Shown here: piece after piece, positions 51,088 through 61,574 of the stretch
Position numbering within the stretch: position 1 is the first letter of the stretch
Layout: each line of letters begins with the position of its first letter
Origin: Labyrinthula sp. Ha
Lineage: Eukaryota > Sar > Bigyra > Labyrinthulida > Labyrinthulaceae
DNA: 64,000 nucleotides
Direction of reading: 5' to 3'
Assembly (NCBI GenBank): GCA_015227615.1
Contig: JAALGZ010000013.1
Location: forward strand, 372,001-436,000
Program-made: the position numbers and the translations under genes
The notes under the pieces: generated by a model
Told to the model about the DNA's origin: nothing
The model's input: only the letters and a program-made list of their open reading frames with translations
The model's database searches: none

Positions 51088-53526
51088 ATGAAACAGAAGC
51101 TGAATTCAATAAAAAATTTAAGAAGGAAGTCGATACTTAGCCGGGGCAAGAAAACAGATGATTCTGATACTTTAAGACAAGTTATGTTGTTTCTTATTCG
51201 CTCCAATTCACTTGTTGTGAAACAACTTGTACAAGCAGGTGTTATCACTGAGAGTTATGTCGCGAGCTTAGGTGGAGACAAAGACTTTTCAGCAGAAGCC
51301 CGGGAGAGTACAGAAAAATTAAAGGATATGAGTAGTTTTGAATCACCAACACGTTCGCTGCTCAAAACTAAAACGCTAAAACGAAATCGGTATTCAAATA
51401 GTATGGATGATTCTCTCTTAATTACTAAACTGGACTTTGAAGGTAGCACTAGGATTAAAGGTCCAAAGGTAAAAAGGGTCTTAGTTCCTCAACAGGATAG
51501 CGCAGATGATACTGATGCTGCTATAGATCAGTGCTCTAATGGAAATAGTTCTTTTGAAAGCTTGATCGATGAGGACGAAGATTATCAACACAACTTTGAA
51601 GACTTTTATACTTTTCAAGATGCAGAGAGCTCTGATTTAGATTTAGATGAAGAGCCTATCCCACTTAAACTCAGCAAGGGAACAAGCACTAGTGCCTTGT
51701 GGAAAGATCACGATCTAATTCCAAAGGACTCGCCAGAATTGAGGAAGAAATTGTTAATTGATGTGTTGCGAATTTCTCAGCTCAAATCACATCTCAAGTA
51801 CCTGATCAAATACTTTAAAACCTACTGCCGAAGCCTCCAAAACTCTCTCACCCCGAATAAGAAACTTGCGCTGCTATTGTATACGCTGAGCAGCAAGAAT
51901 GAGAATAAATACTTTGCAGCTTTGGGTATCTATTTTCAGAGAATTCACTCGATAAAGGTTAGATATTTGAATGGATTTTTACTAAATGTTGTCTATCCCT
52001 TGGAGATATTTATCAGGGAGGATGTAAGCTCAATTTTTAAGGCATATCAGAAATATTCTCAAATCAAGAATCTATATGAAAACATGGAGAAGAAGTTAAT
52101 TGTACTGAGTAACAAGAAGTATCTGACCCCAACACATTTGCGCGAGCAATTTAATCAAATCAGTCTGAATACATTTAATAACTTAATGAATGTTAAGAGT
52201 AAGACACCGAAGAAAACACTAAACTTTAATTTTCTTGTAAACACAGAACCTGATATAAAGGTTGAGGAAGTTAGTGAAACCTTTGGATTTAAGATCCCGG
52301 AAAAAGTTGAAAATGAATTCCTTAAAGAAGAGATGCTAGGAGACAAGCTAGAAACGCTTCAAGATCAAGTGTGTGACCTTGGTACTCAACATGAGATGCA
52401 AAGGCGCGAGTTCTTCACAGCACTAATCCGGTTTAAGCAGAGAAAAGCTGTTATTATGCTCAAAATGGTTACTTCTTTTGCAGCTTTGCAGACATCACTT
52501 ACCACAAGACAGGCGGAAATTACATCCCTGTTTGAAGGAGCAAAATCGAACTGGAAAACCTCTCACGAAGAGATCTGTAGGAGCCTTATGTCAAAAACGT
52601 TTGTCCCTGACATGTGGAGCTCTCAAGATAAAATTAAAAATGTGGTTAAAGAAGGATACCTGTATATGCGATGTGCAAGTAAGAACGTAGCTGGTAGAAA
52701 ATTTTGGAAGAAAAAGTTTGTTACCCTTTCACAAGACCACCTATTTATTTGGGAAAACGCAAAGGCAAGATCGGTCTGTCAATCGAGGATTTGCACTGTA
52801 AAAGAGTCCCAAAAGGAGAATTATGAGAACTGTTTTGAAGTAATATCGCCTGACATGAAGAAATCACTTGTCTTGCAGACCATTCAGCGCAGTGACATGA
52901 AGAGCTGGATTCAGTCTATTCAACAAACAGTAGCTATAGGTTTAGCTCAGATGAATGTAGGAACTGCGTTAGACACACAAAATGCTGCTCAAAGTTTGTC
53001 TATTCGATCAGAAATAGATCACTGTTGCGATTGTGGAGCTCCAGCAGGTGAATGGGTGATAATTAACTTCGGAATAAGTGTATGTATTGAGTGCTCCGGT
53101 GTTCATAGATCTCTTGGAGTACACATATCGAAAGTTCGTTCACTTAGACTAGATCGACTTTCAGAAACCGAACAGGAGATTTTGAATTTTGTTGGAAATG
53201 ATCGTTTTAAGGAGATTTTCAAGACAGGAAGTTTCAATGTGAATAAAGTTTTTGATGACGAGAGTCGTAGATTTGTCATACAAAAACGATATAGCACTTT
53301 GGAATTCATTTCAAACGAAATTGTTGCTGTGGAATCAATCTCCGATTTTCCTGGTCTATTGTTGGAGTTCATTAAGAGGGTGATTCTACATAAAATAGGG
53401 AATAGGGAACCATCAAAACTCCAAGGTGTTTTGAACACATTTAAACAGCGTTGCACATATTTAAACTCTGAAAAAGAATATGTATTAGAACAAGTTCTTA
53501 GCTTAAACAATATTGAATTGAATTAG
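51088..53526 (+). CDS. BAR-PH-ArfGAP protein (ACAP/AGD-like)
   Basis: An 812-residue GTPase-activating protein for Arf GTPases in membrane traffic. An N-terminal Ser/Asp-rich region is followed by a helical BAR-like coiled coil (about 225-515). A PH domain starts near 526 (VVKEGYLYMRC...FWKKKFVTLSQDHLFIW...SWIQSIQQ). The ArfGAP zinc finger begins near 646: CCDCGAPAGEWV with the exact CX2CX16CX2C pattern, then SGVHRSLGVHISKVRSLRLD, which includes the arginine finger. There are no ankyrin repeats. The layout matches animal ACAPs and plant AGD1-4 minus ankyrins. The start is the ATG at 51088 after a TTG-only extension. Tail-to-tail with the PP2A gene, 87 bp. Confidence 0.93.
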   Translation: MKQKLNSIKNLRRKSILSRGKKTDDSDTLRQVMLFLIRSNSLVVKQLVQAGVITESYVASLGGDKDFSAEARESTEKLKDMSSFESPTRSLLKTKTLKRNRYSNSMDDSLLITKLDFEGSTRIKGPKVKRVLVPQQDSADDTDAAIDQCSNGNSSFESLIDEDEDYQHNFEDFYTFQDAESSDLDLDEEPIPLKLSKGTSTSALWKDHDLIPKDSPELRKKLLIDVLRISQLKSHLKYLIKYFKTYCRSLQNSLTPNKKLALLLYTLSSKNENKYFAALGIYFQRIHSIKVRYLNGFLLNVVYPLEIFIREDVSSIFKAYQKYSQIKNLYENMEKKLIVLSNKKYLTPTHLREQFNQISLNTFNNLMNVKSKTPKKTLNFNFLVNTEPDIKVEEVSETFGFKIPEKVENEFLKEEMLGDKLETLQDQVCDLGTQHEMQRREFFTALIRFKQRKAVIMLKMVTSFAALQTSLTTRQAEITSLFEGAKSNWKTSHEEICRSLMSKTFVPDMWSSQDKIKNVVKEGYLYMRCASKNVAGRKFWKKKFVTLSQDHLFIWENAKARSVCQSRICTVKESQKENYENCFEVISPDMKKSLVLQTIQRSDMKSWIQSIQQTVAIGLAQMNVGTALDTQNAAQSLSIRSEIDHCCDCGAPAGEWVIINFGISVCIECSGVHRSLGVHISKVRSLRLDRLSETEQEILNFVGNDRFKEIFKTGSFNVNKVFDDESRRFVIQKRYSTLEFISNEIVAVESISDFPGLLLEFIKRVILHKIGNREPSKLQGVLNTFKQRCTYLNSEKEYVLEQVLSLNNIELN

Positions 53527-53613
53527 TCGTTTGGCCTATCTTTCATAGGTCTATTGTGTTATTAACAGTCTTTGTATAACTGGTCATTTCTTTAAGTAAG
53601 TCAATATTATTTT

Positions 53614-54723
53614 TTATAAAAAGTATTCAGGAGGTCTCTCTGATATGTGAGGTTCACCTTTTCTCGGGGCTGGATCAAATTGAAGGAAGGTGTATCTCAT
53701 ATCTTCACTGACTTCAACAATAGCTGCTTGGTTGCCACAGCGATAGCAATAATTTGGAGCTGAAAATATAGTCACTACATTTTGATCATGACCCCAATTA
53801 AATCCTTCCATTACGAGTTGGTGAGCACGTGCTATTAGTTTAAGGTTATTTTTGTGCAGGAACTGTTGAGAAACATCTTTGCCAAAAGTAAATCCTGCAC
53901 CTCTTGGGCTAGCACCCCATCCTTCCCGGTCATCAGGATCAGACTATCAACTTAATAAAATAAAAGATATACCCAAAGTAAGTCACACATGGCGCCTTCA
54001 TGGGGAATTTCTTGGACTCGATCGAAACTAAGTATTTGATCAACTAAATCCACGGAAGGCGACAAACCTCCATGAAGACAAAATATTTTATCTTGGATAA
54101 TTGCAGTGGCCGGAAAGTAGTCAAACGTATCCGTAAGAAGCTTCCAAACCTCAGCATTACCATATTTTGCAACGCATTCATCATAAAAGCCGTAGACTTG
54201 CGTTATTTGTCTACTTTCATGATTCCCACGCAGTATGTACAGTCTCTTTGGATATCTAATTTTCAAAGCAAGTAATAATAAAACACTTTCAAGACTATAA
54301 TAACCTCGATCAACATAATCACCAAGAAATAAGTAGTTTGTATCTGGGAGATCACCCCCTATTCGAAAAAGTTCCAGGAGATCATAGAACTGGCCTAAGA
54401 AGTTAAGGTTAAAAAGAAGGTAAACCATGAACGTCTCCACATATTGTTATTGGAGTAGGAACTTTTTGAACATTAGTTTCTTCAAGAAAGATTTTTTGTG
54501 CCGTTGAAGCTAAAGAACGAACTTGTTCTTGTTTTAGTGGGGTACATGTTTTCAAGGTTTCTATCCAGGCGTCTATATCGTTTGATGTTGTTGGGATGAT
54601 TTGGTCTTGTGACTTTGAAAATGATTGATATAAATTTGGATCGGAGGAAGAAAGTGAGCTTGCTGCAGCGAGTGACGGGAACGGATCAACATCCATGAAA
54701 TCATCGCCCTGAGCTTTTGGCAT
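53614..54723 (-). CDS. Serine/threonine phosphatase PP2A catalytic subunit (two short introns)
   Basis: Exons 54723-54426, 54394-53973 and 53943-53614 join in frame to 349 residues. PPP-family signatures are complete: GDVHGQF, GDYVDRG, GNHES, HGGLSP and RAHQLVMEG. The C-terminus EYFL matches the DYFL tail of PP2A, which is carboxymethylated, and GEPH just before it also fits PP2[22 protein letters not shown] is near-identical to PP2A rather than PP4 or PP6. Relative to the usual 309-residue subunit it carries about 40 extra N-terminal residues, acidic and Ser-rich. Introns are 31 and 29 nt. Nucleus and cytosol, within A/B/C holoenzymes. Upstream lies a gene-poor stretch rather than a divergent partner. 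Confidence 0.93.
53944..53972 (-). other. 29-nt intron 2 of PP2A catalytic subunit
   Basis: GTATAT donor and GATAG acceptor, phase 0 (TGG|TCT). Removal gives [12 protein letters not shown], exactly the conserved PP2A sequence. Confidence 0.93.
54395..54425 (-). other. 31-nt intron 1 of PP2A catalytic subunit
   Basis: GTTTAC donor and CTTAG acceptor, phase 1. Removal gives CGDVHGQFYDL, exactly the PPP motif. AACCTTAAC inside may be the branch site. Confidence 0.93.
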
Positions 54724-57700
54724 GTTCCTTTGGTCTTCGTAGTATAGGGTAATGTCAAATTGAGGTCTCTGATTGGTATGCCCAGTTTGCTCTCACCCAA
54801 AGACAAACGTAGCAAAATATTATTATTTATTTATTATCAATACTTTATAGGAAGAGAACCCTTTTTAAAATATTTAATTTGTTTGCATAGACAGCAAAAC
54901 TTTCCAAGTTGGTTGAATATATCTTGAGCATATGCAACAATATTTGAGGGATTGCAGAAGATATTCGTCAATATTTAAGGTTTCGTGTGGGTGTTCTCAG
55001 TATTTTTCGAGGTTTTATTATGACCCTCCTTAATTATCAGAGGCATAGGAAACTTATTTTATGTTCGTAAATATCACCTGCATTACTAAACCACGTGGAG
55101 CTCTTTCAATGTTACAACTAAGCTTGACCTCCATTCTATGCATTTTCCCTCGGACAAAAGTATTGGTCTTAACCATACACTCTGTGAGTAGGGGCTACCA
55201 TGCATATAATATTAGGCTTATAAAAGGAATTTATAGCGAAATTTCTTTAGTTAAAGTTGTTGGCACGGCAAAATGAATTAAGAAAAGGGCTAAATGCCAA
55301 GTGTATCCTTTCATTATTTACTTTCAAATAATGTTTGGCGGATATCGTATGCCACATGGGCACCCTAAATAGTTTAAAATATATGGCACCGTTAAGAATA
55401 TTAGAAATAACAGTAAGTAATTTGAGCTGTCATTTCAATCGGAGGATACAGCCAAAGCTGCTGATTCAATTTGTTAAATGTTTTGATGCTAAACATCTTT
55501 CGTGAGCAAGAAAATACGTTGAAAATAAAAGTTAAAATAATTATGAATATGATTAACGGGTAAAAATAAGCCTGATCCATATACTTATCAACAAAGCCTA
55601 TCCTAAGCTCAGGAGTGTCTAGACATAATCAAGAATACAAGAGTTGAGTCAGAAAACAAGCTTCGCACGCTTAATATAGTTTTGGTCGCAACTGGGAGAA
55701 TGTATAATATCGCCCCTTCAAAGCAAATGCATTGGCTTGAGTTCGATATATTTCATAGTTGACCAGCTTTATAACGTTTATACTAGACAATGCTATTACA
55801 AAGTTAATAACTTTTGTACTCTGCGACCCAAGCATTTGAAAAAGTGGTGACCCTACATGGAAGGTACCATACCACCATCATACTGAAAAACCCAGTATCC
55901 ATGGAGGAGCTTACATGACCCTGGTCCTCTTGTATCATCAGATTCTGTAAAATAATTCCAGGTTCACAATTATTCTAGCCTTTAAGGCAAAGATGGACCT
56001 AAATGTATGTCGTTTCCAGTTTACAAGTTGGGCATAGGCTTGTCTCTTTCTACAACATTTGCTAATAATTACAGAAACTTAAGCTTCCGTTACCCAGAAA
56101 TCCGTATTATCCCTTGTAACAGGACTGATGCAGAGCTAATGTGCGCAACCTTTGCAAAAAACGTAACTTTAAGATGAGGGATAACCTGAATTAAAACGAA
56201 CAAATTAGAAGAAGTGACTATCTATGCCTGAAGTGAGTAATTGAACTAGGCAAAGAAATTGTTCCCATGCGATATATTAATCTAAAAGAGGGAAACCCTA
56301 CATGAGCTGTAAGGTAAAAGCTATTATTGCAAATATACATATGATCTCTTTATTCTTAAGATTAAGAATAATTTGTTAAATAAGTACAGATCTCAACCAC
56401 TTTTTCATTAATACTAAATAAGAGCTCAGCAGACAAGTCTTGAATGGCTATACTACGCAACAATGGATTCCTACTCTAAGCTCTGTATTGGAGCTTTTGA
56501 GTAAGAATGGCCAAATGATACTAGAAGTCAGAGTTAGTTTACAGTTAAAGATAAGAAAAACAAGACACATACTAGTAAACAGAAAATGATCGAGATATTT
56601 TTTTTACAGTCTTTTCAAGACATTAATCTTGGGGAACGTTTAATCTTCCTCAGAAATCATTATATTCTCAAAGAAATTGCACAGAATTCTCAATACCAAA
56701 TATTTGAATCCATTGGTCACCACCACTCCCAGTACATCAAGAGCTCTACAGACCCAATTTATTCTCCGGTGATTAAGAAACTGTATTACTTAGACTTTCA
56801 AATGATTTTAATATTTAAGACATAAATAGTGAAAGCCTTTGAATGCATAACCACCAAAAACTCCCGAAAGCATTATATATAACGAAGCCGCATTCAATTT
56901 AATTAAAAATGTGCCAAAAATATATTAGTCTATTTCTCTATGAAATATATATGTTTTTAAAATTAAAACACAGGAATGTTTTATTGGGCAATACCCAGTC
57001 ATTATAACGTACTTAGTACTTGAAGAGAAGTTTTCCATGCCTTAATCACGTTTTTATACTCTTGTTTGAACTAAAGAAAAATAGCCGGTACTTCAACTCT
57101 AGAGATAGGAGGTTAGTTCCTGGAAAGGATTCTGTATCACATTTGAATTTTCAGGACAATGTTAATAGGCCATGAAATATTGGGTGTCTTTCTGAATTTT
57201 CTAATAATTACAGATAAATTCATACATGGTTGAATAATGATCAATCCTTCTATAGTTTCATAAGTACTCACCGCTTAGACTGAAAAAAACACGTTCTTAT
57301 CTATATGCTCTTTGAAACTTTTAATAAGAAGATCCACATGGTCAAGCTGCATTTGTTTCTACCTCATTTTTTAGAAATATAGAAATATTTTCTTGAGATG
57401 TGGAAATGCAACGAAAGATTATGTGCTCACGATCCATGTATTAGAACATAGAAAAAGAAATGCTTAAGAACTCGGAAAAACTGAATAATATATAGTAAAA
57501 AGAAAGAAAGGAGATTTCTCCTAATCCTTTAAATTAGGAAAAGAGTACTTTGAACTTTTGCAGTTTTTATCATGGCCGTCCTCAAGGCAGGTTATATCGA
57601 TACGTCAGGTTGTCAAAGCTTTTTTCTTGAGAATATATCATTATACAGACTTTAGTTGCTGAAAAGTGCTATGGAGCGCGATCGATATGTACTTAAATTA

Positions 57701-57828
57701 AAACCCCAATGGGAAAGCTTTGATTGAAGCATTAACTACTAGCAATTCGATGCATGTCAAGAATTATTATTTTAAAATATTGCTAAACTGTTATAGGTTG
57801 TTTCGATGCTGTGTCCTTACTATGGATG
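54724..57828. other. Gene-poor stretch, about 3.1 kb
   Basis: Only short spurious frames. No RNA gene or tandem repeat seen. The left end must hold the PP2A promoter. Confidence 0.6.
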
Positions 57829-58294
57829 GGATTTGATTTATTGCTAATTTTTCATTTAAAATTATGCAAATCCTTATCTCATTGCTTGATTCTGATAATT
57901 TCCCAACCATTTTGATTCATTACTGATATTCAAATGATTATCAATGTAAGTCTGTGAAACACGGACCTGGGCCAAATAGTCAAAAAAAATTTTTTCTCAT
58001 TTTGCACTGTATGAAAACCTGCTATAAATTTGCCACATGGCCCAACCAAACCCTATTACCAGATTATTCCTAGGTCATCTGGCCAGTTTTTAAAGATTTT
58101 CATATGTTACAGAAAATATGTAATAAATTTCCGACAATTTAAGACAGGTTACATAACCCAGTTTTGTCTTGATAAACATTTGATACTCAGACTCAGATTA
58201 AAATCATTTGATACAAGTCAAAATACCAATTCTTTTACTGATAATCAGAATCAATACAATTATCAAATAATTAGTGGTAACTCTTATGAAATCC
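57829..58294 (-). repeat. Right copy of 467-bp inverted repeat element
   Basis: Reverse-oriented copy of 48596-49062, ending GGATTTG at the left and GAAATCC at the right. It is flanked by an imperfect 18-bp direct repeat, CGATGCTgtGTCCTTACT (57804-57821) and CGATGCTtaGTCCTTACT (58294-58311), which could be an unusually long target-site duplication or an older local duplication. Confidence 0.6.
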
Positions 58295-59212
58295 GATGCT
58301 TAGTCCTTACTCACTGGAGCACTCCATCTAGAACCAGGCACAGCAAGACTCTGTCGTGTCGAGAAATTCTTTCAAGTGATGGGAGAAAAGTTTAAATCTT
58401 ATGCGTATATTGTTAAAATAAGAATTTCTCCATTTCAGTCTTAAGCTAGGTTAAAGTAGAGCTAATCATAATAAATGTTGAATCTCGAAATTTCCACAGA
58501 CACCCCTGTTCCGCAGTTCTTCATTAGAGGGCACGGAGCAGTCTCCGTTTCAGTCTTGAATTAGTTTTAAGCTTTTTACGATTTCTAGTTAAGCTTAAAT
58601 TGATAATTGGAGAGGGTTGTTATTCACTTCGTAAATTGTTAGCTGATTTTGAGAAGCGTGTGTAAGTAAAGTAATGTGTTCTTGCTGCGTAGCATAAAGT
58701 TTATATACACTATAATTGCATGGACATGTTACCATTTTAGCTTTACTAGATAACTCCCTGATTCTTTCTCTAGCGATGAAATGTTAATGATAGCTTAAAT
58801 AATTTACTGAAATTTTTCGCTTAGAGTAACTGAAGCGACTATTACTTATAATAGAATTGAATGCGGGAGAGAAGACATTTGAAGAAATTGATAAAATACT
58901 TTCATAAAAACCTCAGAAAACTATTCTCAGCTCTGTAGAAAATTAAAAAAATAACTTAAAACGGTTTTTCTTAATCACCGGCATTATGTTATATTCTCCA
59001 CCCATTTTTCATTTGTCTGTACTCCAACCCGAAGCTTAGAAGGATTGTAAACGCAACATTTGCATATTAAGAACTTAAATGAGACCCTTTATGGAAATTA
59101 AATAAATTCTTGCAGCATAGTTAGTTCTTTTTCCAAGGTTTAGTTTCACTTAAAGGTATATTGGAGGAATCTTCTCTTATGTTTCTTTAAATGCAATATC
59201 TGGACTTTCTAA
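58295..59212. other. Spacer between repeat and right PITH copy
   Basis: About 0.9 kb of AT-rich DNA with no supportable gene. It supplies the promoter of the right PITH copy and is unrelated to the sequence upstream of the left copy. Confidence 0.55.
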
Positions 59213-59241
59213 AATATGACATTACCAGAAGAAAACTAAAA

Positions 59242-60015
59242 ATGAGTTGCAGAGATGAACACGATGAGCATTCTCATCAACACGGCCACAGTCACAACGA
59301 TCATTACCATATTGAAGAAAATTCGTCTTTAGGGGTTTCCCTTTTTAATGCCATTGATTTTCCATCTATAACATCCTTTGGGGCTGTTGAAGTAAGTGAG
59401 AATTTGCAAATATCTTATGATGAGGTTCAGGGTATGTTAAAACCTTCGGAAGAAAAAGATAAGGCCTTACCATTTATTATAAATGATCCAGGAGAAACTG
59501 AAGAAGAATATCTTGGTAAGTTTTTAATAAATATTCCATTTAAGAATACAGTAAATGTTCAAAGCATTCGTTTCTTAAACAAAGGAATAGAAACTTTGCC
59601 AGAAGCGAACTCAGTATTGTCAAACTTCGATTTAAAATCTCCACTTTCCACTCCAAAAACAATCAAATTATATAAAAATATTGATATTTATGACTTTGAT
59701 ATAGATAACATAAACTCAATTAATGCTACAAGAACTATTGTTGTTCCTGAAAGTATGCTTCAGACAGAAAAAGAGTTAGTTTTTAAGCTAAAGAAGTTTA
59801 AAGATACTAAAAAAATTACCCTTTTCATACAAGATAATTATGAAAGTGATTTGAATTTCTCTAAACTTACTTTTATTGGCTTAACTGGAATAAACTCAGG
59901 ACAGTTTGCAGGAAAGAAGGGGATTGTGAAAAATGCAGTCTATGAAGCAAGTGCACAAAGGAAAGATCACAAAGTAGATTCAAGTTTAAACAAAGTTTCA
60001 AACGACTTATATTAA
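59242..60015 (+). CDS. PITH-domain protein (PITHD1-like), right copy
   Basis: Same 257-residue protein as the left copy apart from Leu for Ile and Ile for Leu at two conservative sites near residues 91 and 95. Both copies are intact, so both could be expressed. Because the duplication stops about 29 bp upstream of the start codon, this copy has a different promoter. An in-frame ATG at 59191, in the unique flank, could add 17 residues (MQYLDFLKYDITRRKLK) before the His-rich tail; the duplicated ATG at 59242 is preferred. Its stop shares TTAA with the convergent 520-residue gene. Confidence 0.9.
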   Translation: MSCRDEHDEHSHQHGHSHNDHYHIEENSSLGVSLFNAIDFPSITSFGAVEVSENLQISYDEVQGMLKPSEEKDKALPFIINDPGETEEEYLGKFLINIPFKNTVNVQSIRFLNKGIETLPEANSVLSNFDLKSPLSTPKTIKLYKNIDIYDFDIDNINSINATRTIVVPESMLQTEKELVFKLKKFKDTKKITLFIQDNYESDLNFSKLTFIGLTGINSGQFAGKKGIVKNAVYEASAQRKDHKVDSSLNKVSNDLY

Positions 60016-61574
60016 TAAATATTCTTAGAAGCAATTCTCCAAATATTAACAAGATTCTTGTCCTCCAAGTGCGAAACAGCTTTGAAAAATTCATGATCAC
60101 GTAAGATTTTTCTACGTTTTATTGTTTCAGGAAGTTTATTTGACATTTGGATCATATCTTTTTTAAATTCATTTGCTATTTCTCTTGTCCTATTTATTGC
60201 TTCTCTCTCAGCATTTTGAGGGTCTTTTCTGTGTCTTGCAAGAAGATCTTTCTTTATTTTCAACCTATTTCTTGAAAACGCATCCGGCAATAAATGTTTT
60301 TTAGGAAACAAATCATGCTCTTGTTCATATTTTGCTTCGTTTAGAAATATTATTCCTCTTCGAGCAATATTCAAATCTCTTTGTGCTTTATACAACCTGT
60401 TTTCATATTCTAAAGCTTCTCTCCATGAACCTTTACACGGTAAGTCTTCAAACTTCCTTTTACTTAAAACATCCTTGAAGGTTCGATCTACAATATCTGT
60501 GATCTCCTCTTTCAAATATTTTGATATTTCTTTCACTTGCTCAACTTGTATATCTTCATAATTTTCATCAAACTCTGTTTCCTCTTTATTCATATTTTTT
60601 ATTCTTTTCCTAACTAATCTTTCCATTATTTCTTGACTAAATACTTCATGAGGTTCATTTCCATCAGGAAGAGTTACTGCTTCATTTGGGTCAATAATTG
60701 CTTTAACTGGAGAAGAAGGAGGCACTTGAACTATTGGAGAAGCACTTCTAGCTTCCCGCTGGATAGCCGAAAAAGGTTTTGATTCTGGTCGTGTAGAAAC
60801 TATTCTTTGAGTTTTTTGTGTTTGTTGTGGATTATTTTTTATAGAATTTAGTACATTTGAAAATAATTTTGAATCCATTTTTTGAATTGTTTTAAGTAAG
60901 AAACTGACCGCATCTGTTGCTGTTCTGTGAATAGTCTTTTGGCAATATTCAGTCAAAAGCTTTGTTGCATATTCAGCTTGTTCTTTTGTCCCATGTTGTT
61001 TTAATCCATTGACAGATAACTTGAATATTTTCTTTGAGTTATTGTTCAACTCAAGAAAATATTTTTTATATTTATCAACTCCTAAAACTTGAACTATTTC
61101 AGAAACAAATTGTAGTTTTCTTTGATTATTACTATGTAATAAAGCAACAAAAGTTGGTGTTGCAAGTTGTCGAGTTAAAGCATTTAAGGAATTTAAGTTT
61201 ATTGTTGTATTGTTAGTTTCCAATCTCTTCGTATGCCTTAATAGTTCCTTCAAAGTTGTAACAGATACATTTTTCTGATTTTCAGGAATAGATTGAAGAT
61301 TTGGTGGATAGGTTGGTTGAATTTGAGTTGGAGAAGTTCGTTGAAAAAGAGGTTTGTTGTCTATCTTTGAAGCGACAGAAGTTGTAGAAACGCTTGAATG
61401 TGAAGTATTTGGTGGAATAAAAGGTTTAGGAACCTGATGAACCGGAGAATGCTGCAAAATCTTGTTCGCTTGAGGACGATAAGGTAAATTTGGGACATGA
61501 TTAACTTGTCTTGTGGGTTGAGAGATGTTAACTGGAGGTTGAGAAACCTCTTCATCATCAGAAAGCAAGTCCAT
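60012..61574 (-). CDS. Unknown 520-residue protein, duplicated (right copy)
   Basis: Intact second copy of the 11987-13549 gene with one residue changed (Phe for Leu near 237). Acidic start, Pro/Gln-rich N-terminal region, helical centre and charged coiled-coil-like C-terminal half are all retained. About 1 kb of upstream DNA, likely including the promoter, is duplicated with it at near identity. Function unknown. Confidence 0.8.
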   Translation of the reverse strand: MDLLSDDEEVSQPPVNISQPTRQVNHVPNLPYRPQANKILQHSPVHQVPKPFIPPNTSHSSVSTTSVASKIDNKPLFQRTSPTQIQPTYPPNLQSIPENQKNVSVTTLKELLRHTKRLETNNTTINLNSLNALTRQLATPTFVALLHSNNQRKLQFVSEIVQVLGVDKYKKYFLELNNNSKKIFKLSVNGLKQHGTKEQAEYATKLLTEYCQKTIHRTATDAVSFLLKTIQKMDSKLFSNVLNSIKNNPQQTQKTQRIVSTRPESKPFSAIQREARSASPIVQVPPSSPVKAIIDPNEAVTLPDGNEPHEVFSQEIMERLVRKRIKNMNKEETEFDENYEDIQVEQVKEISKYLKEEITDIVDRTFKDVLSKRKFEDLPCKGSWREALEYENRLYKAQRDLNIARRGIIFLNEAKYEQEHDLFPKKHLLPDAFSRNRLKIKKDLLARHRKDPQNAEREAINRTREIANEFKKDMIQMSNKLPETIKRRKILRDHEFFKAVSHLEDKNLVNIWRIASKNIY

